Source: Aquirufa beregesia
GTDB taxonomy: Bacteria; Bacteroidota; Bacteroidia; Cytophagales; Spirosomataceae
Direction: 5' to 3'
Length of the DNA stretch: 64,000 nt
NCBI RefSeq assembly: GCF_011090385.1
Contig: NZ_SEWW01000003.1
Location: forward strand, 124,001-188,000
Every line of letters begins with the position of its first letter. Positions within the stretch are counted from its first letter, which is position 1. The translations under genes and the position numbers were made by a program. This document shows, in pieces, positions 42,899 to 52,378 of the stretch. The notes beneath the pieces are model-generated. The model was not told where the DNA came from and did not search any database. It worked only from the letters and a program-made list of their open reading frames with translations.

Positions 42899-44101
42899 AT
42901 GTCATCATCATTATTAGCACAACGAATTCAAGCTTTAGAAGAGTCTTCCACGTTGGGAATGACTAAAAAAGCACGTGAATTAGCCGCCCAAGGTCATAAA
43001 GTTATAAGTTTATCCGTTGGAGAGCCAGATTTTAAAACTCCAGCTCACATCTGTGAAGCAGCCAAGAAGGCCATTGATGATGGTTTTCACGGATATTCTC
43101 CGGTAGCAGGTTATCCAGATTTACGTATGGCTATTGCCAACAAATTGAAACGTGATAATGGATTAGAGTGGGCTTCTGAAAACATTGTTGTTTCCACGGG
43201 AGCCAAGCATTCTTTGGCCAATGCCATTGCCGCATTAATTGATCCAGGTGATGAGGTAATTATTTTCTCACCTTATTGGGTTTCTTATTCTGAGATGGTG
43301 AAACTAGCCGAAGGTACGTCTGTGATTGTTCAAGGTTCTTTTGAAAATAATTTCAAAGTAACGGCAGAGCAATTTGAAGCGGCCATCACACCTAAGACTA
43401 AAATGGTGATGTTTGCTTCACCAAATAATCCTACGGGATCTGTTTATACAGAATCTGAATTACGTGATATCGCCAATGTGGTAGCTCGTCATGAGCGCAT
43501 CTTTGTATTGGCAGATGAAATATATGAGTACATCAACTTTACTCAAGGAGGCCATTTTTCTATCGGTTCTATTCCTGAAATTAAAGACCGTGTTATCACA
43601 GTGAATGGGGTTGCCAAAGGTCATGCCATGACTGGATGGAGAATTGGATTCATTGCTGCGGCAAAATGGATTGCCGATGGTGTGGAGAAATTACAAGGTC
43701 AAGTCACTTCTGGTACTAACTCCATTGCTCAAAAAGCCGCTGTAGCTGCTTTTAATGGAACACTAGATCATGCATATGAAATGAAGGCCGCTTACGACCG
43801 TCGCCGTAAATTGGTCGTGGGTAAATTACGTGAGATTGAAGGATTTAAAGTGAACATGCCAGATGGTGCATTTTATGCCTTTCCTGATATCTCTTATTTC
43901 TTTGGTAAGTCAGATGGAAAAACCACGATTAATGATTCCGATGATTTCTGTAACTGGTTATTGCAAGAGGCTTTTGTAGCCACAGTAGCTGGTTCGGGTT
44001 TTGGAGCACCAAATTGTATGCGTATTTCTACGGCTGCCGCTGATGAGCAATTAGAAGAAGCTTGTGAGCGTATTAAAAATGCCGTAGCTAAATTGAAATA
44101 A
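42899..44101 (+). CDS. Pyridoxal-phosphate aminotransferase, aspartate type
   Basis: Class I fold-type aminotransferase of 400 residues, resembling the I-beta aspartate aminotransferases. Visible signatures are SLSVGEPDFKTPAHI, the PLP contact SPNNPTGSVY near 180, LADEIYEYINF near 205, the Schiff-base Lys in GVAKGHAMTGWRIGF near 240, and the substrate Arg in NCMRISTAAADEQ near 380. It likely converts aspartate and oxoglutarate to oxaloacetate and glutamate; other amino donors are possible. Monocistronic, between its own promoter and terminator. Confidence 0.94.
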   Translation: MSSSLLAQRIQALEESSTLGMTKKARELAAQGHKVISLSVGEPDFKTPAHICEAAKKAIDDGFHGYSPVAGYPDLRMAIANKLKRDNGLEWASENIVVSTGAKHSLANAIAALIDPGDEVIIFSPYWVSYSEMVKLAEGTSVIVQGSFENNFKVTAEQFEAAITPKTKMVMFASPNNPTGSVYTESELRDIANVVARHERIFVLADEIYEYINFTQGGHFSIGSIPEIKDRVITVNGVAKGHAMTGWRIGFIAAAKWIADGVEKLQGQVTSGTNSIAQKAAVAAFNGTLDHAYEMKAAYDRRRKLVVGKLREIEGFKVNMPDGAFYAFPDISYFFGKSDGKTTINDSDDFCNWLLQEAFVATVAGSGFGAPNCMRISTAAADEQLEEACERIKNAVAKLK

Positions 44102-44120
44102 GACTATTTCATTATAAAGA

Positions 44121-44151
44121 AAAAGGTTAGCTATGCAGCTAACCTTTTTTT
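44121..44151. terminator. Bidirectional rho-independent terminator
   Basis: Perfect 12-bp stem AAAAGGTTAGCT / AGCTAACCTTTT with a 4-nt loop, a T-run on the plus side and TTTTCTTTATAA on the minus side. It can stop both the aminotransferase and the convergent nhaA transcript. Confidence 0.92.
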
Positions 44152-44182
44152 ATGCCCTTTGGAAATTACCATAAATGCTTGA

Positions 44183-45319
44183 TTATTTCTGTTTCAACGT
44201 TTGGCTCAACATACTAAATCCGATAATGGCAGAAACCAAGGACGCTAATAAAATACTGAACTTGGAAACATCTATGATGGACTCTTGATTAAACGATAAG
44301 TTGGTGATGAATATGGACATGGTAAATCCAATTCCACCCAAAAAACCTACACCCACAATGGATGCCCAGGATAAATCTTTAGGTAATTTGCTGATTCCTA
44401 AGCTGGAAGCAATAAAGCAAAAAAGGAATATACCAATGGGTTTACCAAGGCCCAAGCCTGTGAAAATGCCCAAACTGTAGGTTTCTAGTAATTTACTGGT
44501 GGTGTCGGTATTTAAAAATATAGCGGTATTGGCTAAAGCAAAGATGGGTAAAATCCCCAAACTCACAGGCTTATGCAAAAAGTGCTGAATTTTAGTGGAG
44601 ATAGATTGATGGTCACCCTTGTCAAATGGAATAGCAAAGGCCAATAGAACTCCGGTGATGGTTGGATGAACGCCCGATTGACCCATGAAGTACCACATGG
44701 CGACTCCACCTATTACATACAAAGGAATGGAACGAACTTTGGCGAAATTTAATCCACCCAATAGAGCGAATGTGCCCAATGATAGCAATAAATTGATCCA
44801 ATCTAATCCGCTGGAATAAAAGGTCCCAATGATAACAATGGCCCCAAGGTCGTCGATAACCGCCAAAGCCGTTAAAAATACCTTGAGCGATAAGGGGACT
44901 TTATTTCCCAAAAGGGATAGGATTCCTAAGGCAAAGGCGATATCGGTGGACATCGGAATGGCACTTCCAGAAATGGTGTCCGTACCATAATTGAAAAAGG
45001 TATAGATCATGACGGGGACAATCATCCCTCCCAAAGCCCCAATGATAGGAAAGGAGGCCTCTTTGATTTTGGATAATTCCCCGATGTAGATTTCTCTTTC
45101 CAATTCTAAGCCCACCAATAGGAAAAAGATGGTCATCAGTCCATCATTAATCCAATGCTCTATGGCATGACCCAATATTTCTGTTTTCCAAAGATGGTGG
45201 TAAGCATTTCCCCATTCGGAGTTGGTGATGTAGAGAGAAAATAGTGTACAAAAAATCAAGATAATGCCACTTGATTTTTCGCTTTCAAAAAACTCTTTAA
45301 ATAGTTTACTAACCTTCAT
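44183..45319 (-). CDS. nhaA: Na+/H+ antiporter NhaA
   Basis: Inner-membrane antiporter that exchanges Na+ for H+ in pH and salt homeostasis. ATG 45319 (MKVSKLFKEFFESEKSSG, 378 residues) replaces a tracked start that would run 135 bp back into the PAP2 gene. The double-Asp ion site is ALAVIDDLGAIVIIG near 155, FLVGLELEREIYIGEL near 65 and GFLGGIGFTMSIF near 325 are family motifs, and about twelve hydrophobic helices are visible. It is the last of three same-direction genes, 26 bp behind PAP2. Confidence 0.96.
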   Translation of the reverse strand: MKVSKLFKEFFESEKSSGIILIFCTLFSLYITNSEWGNAYHHLWKTEILGHAIEHWINDGLMTIFFLLVGLELEREIYIGELSKIKEASFPIIGALGGMIVPVMIYTFFNYGTDTISGSAIPMSTDIAFALGILSLLGNKVPLSLKVFLTALAVIDDLGAIVIIGTFYSSGLDWINLLLSLGTFALLGGLNFAKVRSIPLYVIGGVAMWYFMGQSGVHPTITGVLLAFAIPFDKGDHQSISTKIQHFLHKPVSLGILPIFALANTAIFLNTDTTSKLLETYSLGIFTGLGLGKPIGIFLFCFIASSLGISKLPKDLSWASIVGVGFLGGIGFTMSIFITNLSFNQESIIDVSKFSILLASLVSAIIGFSMLSQTLKQK

Positions 45320-45345
45320 AAGATGGGCTAATGAGTGAATGGAAT

Positions 45346-46056
45346 TTAGAAATGGTAGCTGAAGCTGGCTGCATAATAATTGGGGGCTACTCTCGGCTCC
45401 CACTGAAAGGCTTGGGATGAAGAAAAATGCTCTTTCAATTTGGGATAAATACAATAGGCTAATTCTGCCGAAGCAATGCCAATACCTGCACCTACCAAGA
45501 CATCACTTAACCAATGTTCATGATTTGCTAATCGAAGATAGCCCGTGCCGGCTGCCAAAGTATAACCTGTGATGGCCAACCATGGATACTCTTTGCCGAG
45601 CTCTTTTGCTAAAACAGTAGCACCGAAAAAAGCGGTAGCTGTATGGCCAGAAGGGAAAGAATGTTCCGCCCCATTGGGACGAACCTCATGGATGATTCGT
45701 TTTAATCCTTGGGTACTGATGACATAAATACCTGTTCCTAAGAGGAATAAACCCAGCTGCTCCTTGCCTTTGTGTAGGGCATTAGCCCCTAAGAGCCTGG
45801 CCCCGATCTGTATTAGGGTTGGGCTGTATTGCAAGAAATCATCCGCTGAACTTTGAAAGGTAGCATAGTTTTCTTGATGCCAAGTCACCTGTTTATCGTG
45901 AGCACTTTGGTTATAAAGCGCTAAACCACCCAAGGTTAAACTCAGAGGAGCTATCCAGGGCTTCAGTTTACTGCTTTTCTTTTCTTGTCCGAAACTTACT
46001 TGTTCCACCCCAAGGAAAAAGAAGCAAATTAGAAGCAAATATTTGAGAGATGACAT
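45346..46056 (-). CDS. PAP2-family phosphatase, exported
   Basis: 236 residues with an N-terminal signal (MSSLKYLLLICFFFLGVEQVSFGQ) and all three phosphatase motifs: KRIIHEVRP (K-x6-RP), SFPSGHTATAF (PSGH), and LRLANHEHWLSD (R-x5-H-x3-D). Likely dephosphorylates a lipid or undecaprenyl-type pyrophosphate on the periplasmic side. Its start overlaps the stop of the preceding thioredoxin-like gene by 1 base, so they are translationally coupled. Confidence 0.92.
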   Translation of the reverse strand: MSSLKYLLLICFFFLGVEQVSFGQEKKSSKLKPWIAPLSLTLGGLALYNQSAHDKQVTWHQENYATFQSSADDFLQYSPTLIQIGARLLGANALHKGKEQLGLFLLGTGIYVISTQGLKRIIHEVRPNGAEHSFPSGHTATAFFGATVLAKELGKEYPWLAITGYTLAAGTGYLRLANHEHWLSDVLVGAGIGIASAELAYCIYPKLKEHFSSSQAFQWEPRVAPNYYAASFSYHF

Positions 46057-47291
46057 TATTTCTCTGCTATTAAGTTTAGGATGGTTTTTTCAAATTCTTG
46101 AACCCAATCCGAATAATATAATCCCGTTCCTGGTCCTGAGAAGCCCGTATGTATTTCTCGAACTTTCCCTTTTTTATCAATAATAAAAGTAGTAGGATAA
46201 CCATTAAATTTATTTAACATAGGAAAAACCCGAGCAATGGTTTCATCCTCCGGGACTCCTCCAAAAACAATTGGATACTCAATGCCAATTTTCTTTTTAA
46301 AATTTTCAATTTTAGGTCCTGAAACCGCCATATCTGGGGAATATTCAAAAGAAACGCCAATTACTTCGACTCCTTTGGCTTTGTTTTTGGCATAAAATGG
46401 AGCTAAAAACCGAGCTTCATCAATACAATTAGGGCACCATGAGCCCATGATTTCCACAATGACCACCTTATTCTTGAAACGTTCATCTTGCAAGCTGATG
46501 CTTTCCCCCTTGGGCGTCGGTAAATTGAAATTTAAACGCTCGAAACCAGGTTTTAAAAAGGTTAATTTTTTTAAGTCAGGTAAGCTAGCTTTTGGGTCTA
46601 AATTTCCTTTGAACTCTTTTTTGGTGGCAAAACCTGAGAATAAGGTTCCTTTGATTTCTTTTCCACTGACTTTTGTTTTGAAAAGTAAGACAAAGCTGCC
46701 ATCAAAATAGCTCACCAGCAGGCTGTCTCCAGAAACATTTCCTTGTAAAAAACGATAATCGCCTGAAGTCTGTAAGATGGAACCAGTAACCTTGTTTCCT
46801 ACTTGTTTGAATACCCCCACGCTTGGTGTATGTTTATCATCGACAGAAATATCCACATTCCAGGTGCCACTGACATTGACTGTAGGGGCTTTTAATGGAG
46901 TAAATCTTTCCTTAGAGCCGTATTTAGCTGAAAAGGGAAGCTGATTAACGAATTTCCCATTTCTTTTCTTAATCCAGTAACCCGACATCTTTTGTGAACT
47001 TTCCAAATGTGCCACAATTTCAGAATCATATAGATCAAAGGGTATCACTAAGGAATCTCCTCGAAAATAGGATTCACCTAAGTGAAAATTTTCCGAGCCA
47101 TTGATGACCTTAATTAAAAAGGTATTTTTCTTTTTACCAGGAGCTACACTTAGGTTAAAAGGGAGGCCGCCTCCTTGAGAGCTAAGTTCGGCTCTCCAAG
47201 GACCTAATTGTGGTTTTTTATTGGATTGGGCGACTAAATTTTCTATCAAAAAGAAAGTAAGGAAAACTAAAAATAAATATCGTATCGTCAT
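46056..47291 (-). CDS. TlpA-like periplasmic thioredoxin with N-terminal unknown domain
   Basis: 411 residues from ATG 47291 with signal peptide MTIRYLFLVFLTFFLIENLVAQ; the tracked start 90 bp upstream would cross the region opposite rsmH. About 240 residues of repetitive beta sequence (VSGTWNVDISVDDK, GSILQTSGDYRFLQGNVSG) precede a TlpA/ResA thioredoxin domain whose redox site is MGSWCPNCIDEA near 285, with GVSFEYSPD and FNGYPTTFIIDKKG. It probably reduces periplasmic disulfides. First of three genes with PAP2 and nhaA. Confidence 0.92.
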   Translation of the reverse strand: MTIRYLFLVFLTFFLIENLVAQSNKKPQLGPWRAELSSQGGGLPFNLSVAPGKKKNTFLIKVINGSENFHLGESYFRGDSLVIPFDLYDSEIVAHLESSQKMSGYWIKKRNGKFVNQLPFSAKYGSKERFTPLKAPTVNVSGTWNVDISVDDKHTPSVGVFKQVGNKVTGSILQTSGDYRFLQGNVSGDSLLVSYFDGSFVLLFKTKVSGKEIKGTLFSGFATKKEFKGNLDPKASLPDLKKLTFLKPGFERLNFNLPTPKGESISLQDERFKNKVVIVEIMGSWCPNCIDEARFLAPFYAKNKAKGVEVIGVSFEYSPDMAVSGPKIENFKKKIGIEYPIVFGGVPEDETIARVFPMLNKFNGYPTTFIIDKKGKVREIHTGFSGPGTGLYYSDWVQEFEKTILNLIAEK

Positions 47292-47392
47292 GATGTTGAA
47301 ATGCTTGTGCGCAAAGATAGGACAAAGCGAGGCGGCTTTAAAAAATTTGCTGACAATTTCGAAAATTGCTGAAATGACCACCGGATAATTTG

Positions 47393-47400
47393 TAAATTTG
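47393..47400 (+). promoter_or_regulatory. Bacteroidota -7 box TAAATTTG for the cell-wall cluster
   Basis: Exact TAnnTTTG ending 15 bp before the rsmH ATG. No clear -33 partner. It is the only strong -7 box found ahead of the rsmH-aroA run. Confidence 0.6.
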
Positions 47401-47415
47401 TTTTGAATAGACCCT

Positions 47416-48330
47416 ATGATCGAGAACCCTTACCATACCTCCGTTTTATTGCATGAGTGCGTAGATGGATTAGCCATTAAGCCTGATGGCATTTATGTGG
47501 ATGTAACTTTTGGAGGAGGAGGTCACTCCAGAGCGATATTGGAAAAATTAGGTCCAGATGGTCGCTTATTTGCCTTTGATCAAGACCCTGATGCTTGGCG
47601 ACAAGCAGAGGAAATCGACGATAATCGACTGGAATTGATTACCGCCAATTTCAGACATATTCAGAAATATTTACGGATTCATGGTATCAAGCAAGTGGAT
47701 GGAATTATGGCCGACTTTGGGGTGTCATCTTTTCAATTAGATGCCGCAGAACGTGGTTTTTCTACTCGATTTGATGGACCTTTGGATATGCGCATGGGGC
47801 CTTCGGCCTCCACCGATGCAGCAGAGATTTTAAATTCCTATTCGGCAGAAAACTTGCAAAAGATTTTTGGCATGTATGGAGAGATTAAAAATGCTCGGAC
47901 ATTAGCCCAAGCAGTTGTTCAAGCAAGGACTCAAAAAGCCCTCAAAACGACATCGGAATTCAAAGAAATATTGGCTAAATTAGCTCCAAGATTTCGCGAG
48001 TTTAAGTACTTTGCTCAAGCGTTTCAAGCGGTGCGTATTGAAGTAAATCAAGAATTGGCGGTCATTGAAGAATTTTTAGAACAAGCGGCTAATTTATTGG
48101 CTCCTGAAGGAAGATTGGTCGTATTATCTTTTCATTCTTTGGAAGATCGATTGGTTAAAAATTTCATACGAACGGGGGATTGTCAAGGTAAGGAAGATAA
48201 GGATATGTTTGGGGTAGTACATAAACCTTTGGAATCGGTCATTCGTAAACCCATCACCGCATCCGAAGAAGAATTAAAAAGAAACCCGCGTTCTAGAAGC
48301 GCTAAATTGAGAATCGCAGCTAAACTGTAA
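47416..48330 (+). CDS. rsmH: 16S rRNA m4C1402 methyltransferase
   Basis: SAM-dependent N4-methylation of C1402 of 16S rRNA, formerly MraW. The 304-residue sequence has the family start YHTSVLLHECVDGLAIKPDGIYVDVTFGGGGHSRAIL, MADFGVSSFQLD near 101, AERGFSTRFDGPLDMRM, and VLSFHSLEDRLVKNFI near 237. It leads the division and cell-wall cluster. mraZ, which normally precedes it, is absent: the upstream neighbour is the divergent tlpA-like gene. Confidence 0.97.
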   Translation: MIENPYHTSVLLHECVDGLAIKPDGIYVDVTFGGGGHSRAILEKLGPDGRLFAFDQDPDAWRQAEEIDDNRLELITANFRHIQKYLRIHGIKQVDGIMADFGVSSFQLDAAERGFSTRFDGPLDMRMGPSASTDAAEILNSYSAENLQKIFGMYGEIKNARTLAQAVVQARTQKALKTTSEFKEILAKLAPRFREFKYFAQAFQAVRIEVNQELAVIEEFLEQAANLLAPEGRLVVLSFHSLEDRLVKNFIRTGDCQGKEDKDMFGVVHKPLESVIRKPITASEEELKRNPRSRSAKLRIAAKL

Positions 48331-48331
48331 T

Positions 48332-48721
48332 ATGGCCAAACAAGTTTCTGATACTGAGCAAGCTCCTAAAACTTCCGTTCCAAAAGAAGGGATATTGGAT
48401 CTTTTGTTCAATATGGACCCCCTGACTGGGGGGGAACTGCCTGTTAAATTGGTGTATCGGATAGCCTTTGTGGCATTTTTGATCTTAGTATATATTTATT
48501 ATTCCATGTTGGCCGATGGAAAAATTCACCAGATAGCCAAAACCAAAGCAGAATTGGAAGAGATTCGAGCCGATTATACCACACAGAAAGCGGAATTTAT
48601 GAAGATTGGTAAACAAAGCTATTTGGCCATAGCCATGAAAAAATATGCTTTGGAACTAAGCTTAACGCCGCCTACGAAAGTTGTTTTTGATCAATCTAAA
48701 GAAGGGAAAAACAACGACTAG
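48332..48721 (+). CDS. FtsL-like divisome protein
   Basis: A 129-residue bitopic membrane protein: cytoplasmic N-terminus to about 45, one TM helix (LVYRIAFVAFLILVYIYYSML), then a coiled-coil-like segment (IAKTKAELEEIRADYTTQKAEFMKIGKQ). Between rsmH and the PBP this is the position of FtsL, which ties FtsB to the division PBP; the family is poorly conserved so the name is by position and shape. It starts 1 bp after rsmH and ends 3 bp before the PBP gene. Confidence 0.8.
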   Translation: MAKQVSDTEQAPKTSVPKEGILDLLFNMDPLTGGELPVKLVYRIAFVAFLILVYIYYSMLADGKIHQIAKTKAELEEIRADYTTQKAEFMKIGKQSYLAIAMKKYALELSLTPPTKVVFDQSKEGKNND

Positions 48722-48724
48722 TGT

Positions 48725-50854
48725 ATGGCAAAGGCAAAAAGACAAAACATTAGGGAGATTATTACCAAGCGTTTCATCGCCTTTTTTATCGTGGTGATTT
48801 TGCTTTTTGTGGTATTGGTTTTCAACTTGTACAAGATTGTTTTTATTAATGGAGATACCTTACGCAACGATGTGTTCAATACCTATATCAAGGAAAGAAG
48901 TGTTGATGCTACACGTGGAAATATTTATTCAGATGATGGTAGTTTATTGGCGACATCTTTACCTAAATACCGACTAGGCCTAGATCCTTCGGTGTATAAC
49001 CGCAACGCCACTTCAGAGCAAAAATTCAAGGAGCATATTGATGAGCTGGCCAATGCTTTAGCTGATTTTTTTCAGGATCATACCGCTGAAGAGTACAAGA
49101 ATAAAATAGTTTCTGCGAAAAAGAATGGTAAAAATTACTTGTTGCTGAACAATCGATTGCTTGATTTCCAAGAACGCAAAAAGGTGGCTAAATTCCCTTT
49201 ATTTAATTTAGGTGAAGCGACTAAAACGGGGATTGTTTTCGATAAAGTGAATGTTCGTTATGCGCCTTTTGGACAAATGGCATATCGGACGGTGGGTTAT
49301 TTAAAAGATAAGGTGGCAGTGGGTGTTGAAGGGAGTTTCAATGCGGAGTTGAAAGGTACACCAGGGAAAGGTCTATTTGAGAAAATGGATAAAAACACCT
49401 GGCGGCCAGTGGAAGGAGGGGAAGAATCCGTACCTAAGCCAGGTTTAGACATATATACCACGTTGGATATTAATATTCAGGACATTGTGGAGTCGGCTTT
49501 GATGAAGGCCATGACTACCTATGAAGGAGATTATGGCGTGGTGATTGTGATGGAAAGCGCAACGGGAGAAATTAAAGCCATATCCAATTTATCCAAGAAT
49601 GCAAATTCTCCCACAGGCTATTCAGAGAGCTTCAATTATGCCATTCGAGAGGCAAGAGATCCTGGGTCTGTTTTTAAATTACCTTCCATGATGGCCATGT
49701 TGGAAGAAGCCGATTTGCCTTTGGATATGCCAGTTTCTACAGGGAATGGAAAATACCACCATTATAACGGAACCATGTCGGATTCTCATCCCATGGGTAC
49801 CATCTCGGTAGCTCAAGTTATTGAAAGTTCTTCCAACGTGGGAACGATGGTTCTCATGAAAAAAGTCTTTGCCTCTAAGCCGGCTAAATTTTATGATTAT
49901 TTAAAAAAGTACCATTTAATTGAGTCTTTGCATTTTCAAATTCAACCGAATCCTAGGCCGAATTTCCCTGTTCCAGCCAAATGGGATGCTTTTCAATTAC
50001 TTTGGTCTTCGGTAGGATATTCAACCCAATATTCTCCATTGCAGATGATCTCCTTTTATAATGCCATTGCCAATAATGGTTATTGGGTGCAGCCCATCAT
50101 CGTGAGTAAAGCTACTAGAGCAGACGAAGTGGTTATCGATTATCGAGCCAGCCAAATTAGAGATCAAGCACCTTTATGTTCGCCCAAGACTCTTGAGAAA
50201 ATTCAAAGTATGCTGGAGGGAGTAGTAACCAAAGGTACCGCAAATAACATTAAAGGCACTTCGTATGGGATTGCCGGTAAAACGGGTACTGCTCAGAGAA
50301 TCATCAATGGTCGCTATATTCCAGGTAAATATTATACCTCGTTTATTGGGTATTTTCCTGTGAAAAAACCTAAATACACCATTTTAGTATCCATAGATAA
50401 TCCACAAGGACATGCTGAAGCCACTTACGCCAGGCAAGTAACAGCACCCGTTTTCAGGGAAATCTCAGATAATATTTATTTACGAGACATGAAGTTGCAC
50501 CGTAAATTGGCTGGCACCTTACCTGATTCGTTAAACAAAGCCTCATTAAGTCATACGGTGCATCCTATGGATCAATCAATTTTGTATTCCAATTTTGGTT
50601 TACCGAAGGTGGAGGAAGATGGAAGCTGGTTGCAGTTTAAAATGGATAAGCAAATGGTTCAAAATACTCCTTTGAGTTTTCCTGCCAAGACTGTTCCCAA
50701 TGTGGTGGGCATGAATTTAAGAGACGCAATATTTACCCTAGAAAATAGAGGACTAAAAGTAAAAGCGAACGGTTTAGGTACCGTGGTTAGCCAATCAGTA
50801 CCTGCCGGAAGTCCTACCAGAAAAAACCTTTTATTACAAATTCAACTTCAGTAG
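48725..50854 (+). CDS. ftsI: Division penicillin-binding protein (FtsI-type) with PASTA domain
   Basis: A monofunctional transpeptidase cross-linking septal peptidoglycan, 709 residues. One TM helix (about 20-40), a dimerisation domain (NVFNTYIKERSVDATRGNIY), then the catalytic domain: SxxK in DPGSVFKLP near 313, SSN in ESSSNVGTM near 370, and KTG in GIAGKTGTAQR near 517. The C-terminal 60 residues form a PASTA domain (KTVPNVVGMNLRDAIFTLENRGL). Starts 3 bp behind the FtsL-like gene and stops 1 bp before murE. Confidence 0.95.
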   Translation: MAKAKRQNIREIITKRFIAFFIVVILLFVVLVFNLYKIVFINGDTLRNDVFNTYIKERSVDATRGNIYSDDGSLLATSLPKYRLGLDPSVYNRNATSEQKFKEHIDELANALADFFQDHTAEEYKNKIVSAKKNGKNYLLLNNRLLDFQERKKVAKFPLFNLGEATKTGIVFDKVNVRYAPFGQMAYRTVGYLKDKVAVGVEGSFNAELKGTPGKGLFEKMDKNTWRPVEGGEESVPKPGLDIYTTLDINIQDIVESALMKAMTTYEGDYGVVIVMESATGEIKAISNLSKNANSPTGYSESFNYAIREARDPGSVFKLPSMMAMLEEADLPLDMPVSTGNGKYHHYNGTMSDSHPMGTISVAQVIESSSNVGTMVLMKKVFASKPAKFYDYLKKYHLIESLHFQIQPNPRPNFPVPAKWDAFQLLWSSVGYSTQYSPLQMISFYNAIANNGYWVQPIIVSKATRADEVVIDYRASQIRDQAPLCSPKTLEKIQSMLEGVVTKGTANNIKGTSYGIAGKTGTAQRIINGRYIPGKYYTSFIGYFPVKKPKYTILVSIDNPQGHAEATYARQVTAPVFREISDNIYLRDMKLHRKLAGTLPDSLNKASLSHTVHPMDQSILYSNFGLPKVEEDGSWLQFKMDKQMVQNTPLSFPAKTVPNVVGMNLRDAIFTLENRGLKVKANGLGTVVSQSVPAGSPTRKNLLLQIQLQ

Positions 50855-50855
50855 C

Positions 50856-52316
50856 ATGGTATTAGTTCAGACCCTATTTCAGTCGATTCCTGTTTTACAA
50901 ATAACAGGTGGAAATCAATCGGTTGAGATGTTGTGTTTTGATTCAAGAAAAGCACAAGCTGGTTTTTTGTTTTTTGCCATGCGAGGCACCCAAGTGGACG
51001 GTCACCAATTTTTGCCACAAGTGTATGAACAAGGCTGTAAGGCTTGGGTGGTAGAACAATTACCAGCGGAGGTTCCCTCTGATGTGATTTGTGTTCAAGT
51101 GAAGGATACTAATGAAGCCTTGGCTTTAGCTGCGGCAGAGTTTTACGGACATCCTTCCAAAGAATTAAAATTAGTAGGTATTACAGGGACCAATGGTAAA
51201 ACAACGAGTGTTACTTTATTATTTGAGCTATTTAGGAAATTAGGTCATCGCTGTGGACTAATTTCTACTGTCCAAAATAAGATAGAAAATCGGGTAATTC
51301 CAGCTACGCACACTACGCCAGATGCCCTGAGCCTTCAAGCTTTATTGAGAGAAATGAAAGAGGAAGGATGTAGCCATGTATTCATGGAGGTAAGCTCTCA
51401 TGCGGTGGTACAAAAGCGAATTTTTGGAGTGCAATTTTGCGGAGCGATATTCTCCAATATCACTCGAGATCACCTGGATTTCCATGAGACTTTTGATGCG
51501 TATATTGCTGCAAAAAAAGGATTTTTTGATGCCCTCCAGGCTTCGGATTTCGCATTGACTAATGTCGACGATAAGCGGGGTATGGTGATGTTGCAAAATA
51601 CCAAAGCCAAGAAATATACCTATGGATTATTGAATGCGGCCGATTTTAAAGCTAAGATTATCAGTAATGGGTTATCGGGTTTACAATTGGAAATCAATGG
51701 GCAACATTTACATGCTCAGTTGATTGGGACTTTCAATGCTTATAATTTATTGGCTATTTATTCGACTGCCATTATTCTGGGAGAAGACCCATTGGAAGTT
51801 TTGATTCAATTATCTAGCTTAAAAACAGCTCCGGGTAGATTTGAGCAAATGGTAGGTAGTCAGCATAAAATGGCCATTGTAGACTATGCTCATACGCCTG
51901 ATGCCTTAGAAAATGTCTTAAAAACCATTCAGGCAATTCGGTCAAAAAATCAAAAAATCATTACCGTAGTGGGCTGTGGGGGTAACCGAGATACAGGAAA
52001 AAGGCCTATTATGGCAGCTTTGGCGGCCAAATATTCCGATGCATTTGTGTTAACCTCAGATAACCCAAGAAAGGAAGATCCTGAATTTATACTAGATCAA
52101 ATGGAAGCAGGATTAAGCGGAGAAGATAAAGTCAAGATGACAAGAATGGTGGATCGGAAAGAGGGGATATGTTATGCCATTCGTCATTTAGCAGGAGCAG
52201 GAGATATCATTTTAGTGGCAGGGAAAGGGCATGAAACCTACCAAGATATCCAAGGAGTAAAATATGATTTCGACGATAAACAAGTCATTCAGGAGGCTTT
52301 TGAAGCCTTGATTTAA
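50856..52316 (+). CDS. murE: UDP-MurNAc-tripeptide synthetase (meso-DAP adding)
   Basis: Adds the third amino acid of the peptidoglycan stem in the cytoplasm. The 486-residue ligase has the ATP loop GITGTNGKTTS near 112, THTTPDALSLQALL, SNITRDHLDFH near 208, and DYAHTPDALENVL near 345. The motif DNPRKEDP near 403 is the one that selects meso-diaminopimelate over lysine, so the wall is DAP-type. It begins 1 bp after ftsI. Confidence 0.97.
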   Translation: MVLVQTLFQSIPVLQITGGNQSVEMLCFDSRKAQAGFLFFAMRGTQVDGHQFLPQVYEQGCKAWVVEQLPAEVPSDVICVQVKDTNEALALAAAEFYGHPSKELKLVGITGTNGKTTSVTLLFELFRKLGHRCGLISTVQNKIENRVIPATHTTPDALSLQALLREMKEEGCSHVFMEVSSHAVVQKRIFGVQFCGAIFSNITRDHLDFHETFDAYIAAKKGFFDALQASDFALTNVDDKRGMVMLQNTKAKKYTYGLLNAADFKAKIISNGLSGLQLEINGQHLHAQLIGTFNAYNLLAIYSTAIILGEDPLEVLIQLSSLKTAPGRFEQMVGSQHKMAIVDYAHTPDALENVLKTIQAIRSKNQKIITVVGCGGNRDTGKRPIMAALAAKYSDAFVLTSDNPRKEDPEFILDQMEAGLSGEDKVKMTRMVDRKEGICYAIRHLAGAGDIILVAGKGHETYQDIQGVKYDFDDKQVIQEAFEALI

Positions 52317-52378
52317 TTTGTACATCGCTTTAAAATTTTGCATTTTTGTTTTTAATATCTAATCCAAATTTCAGGAAT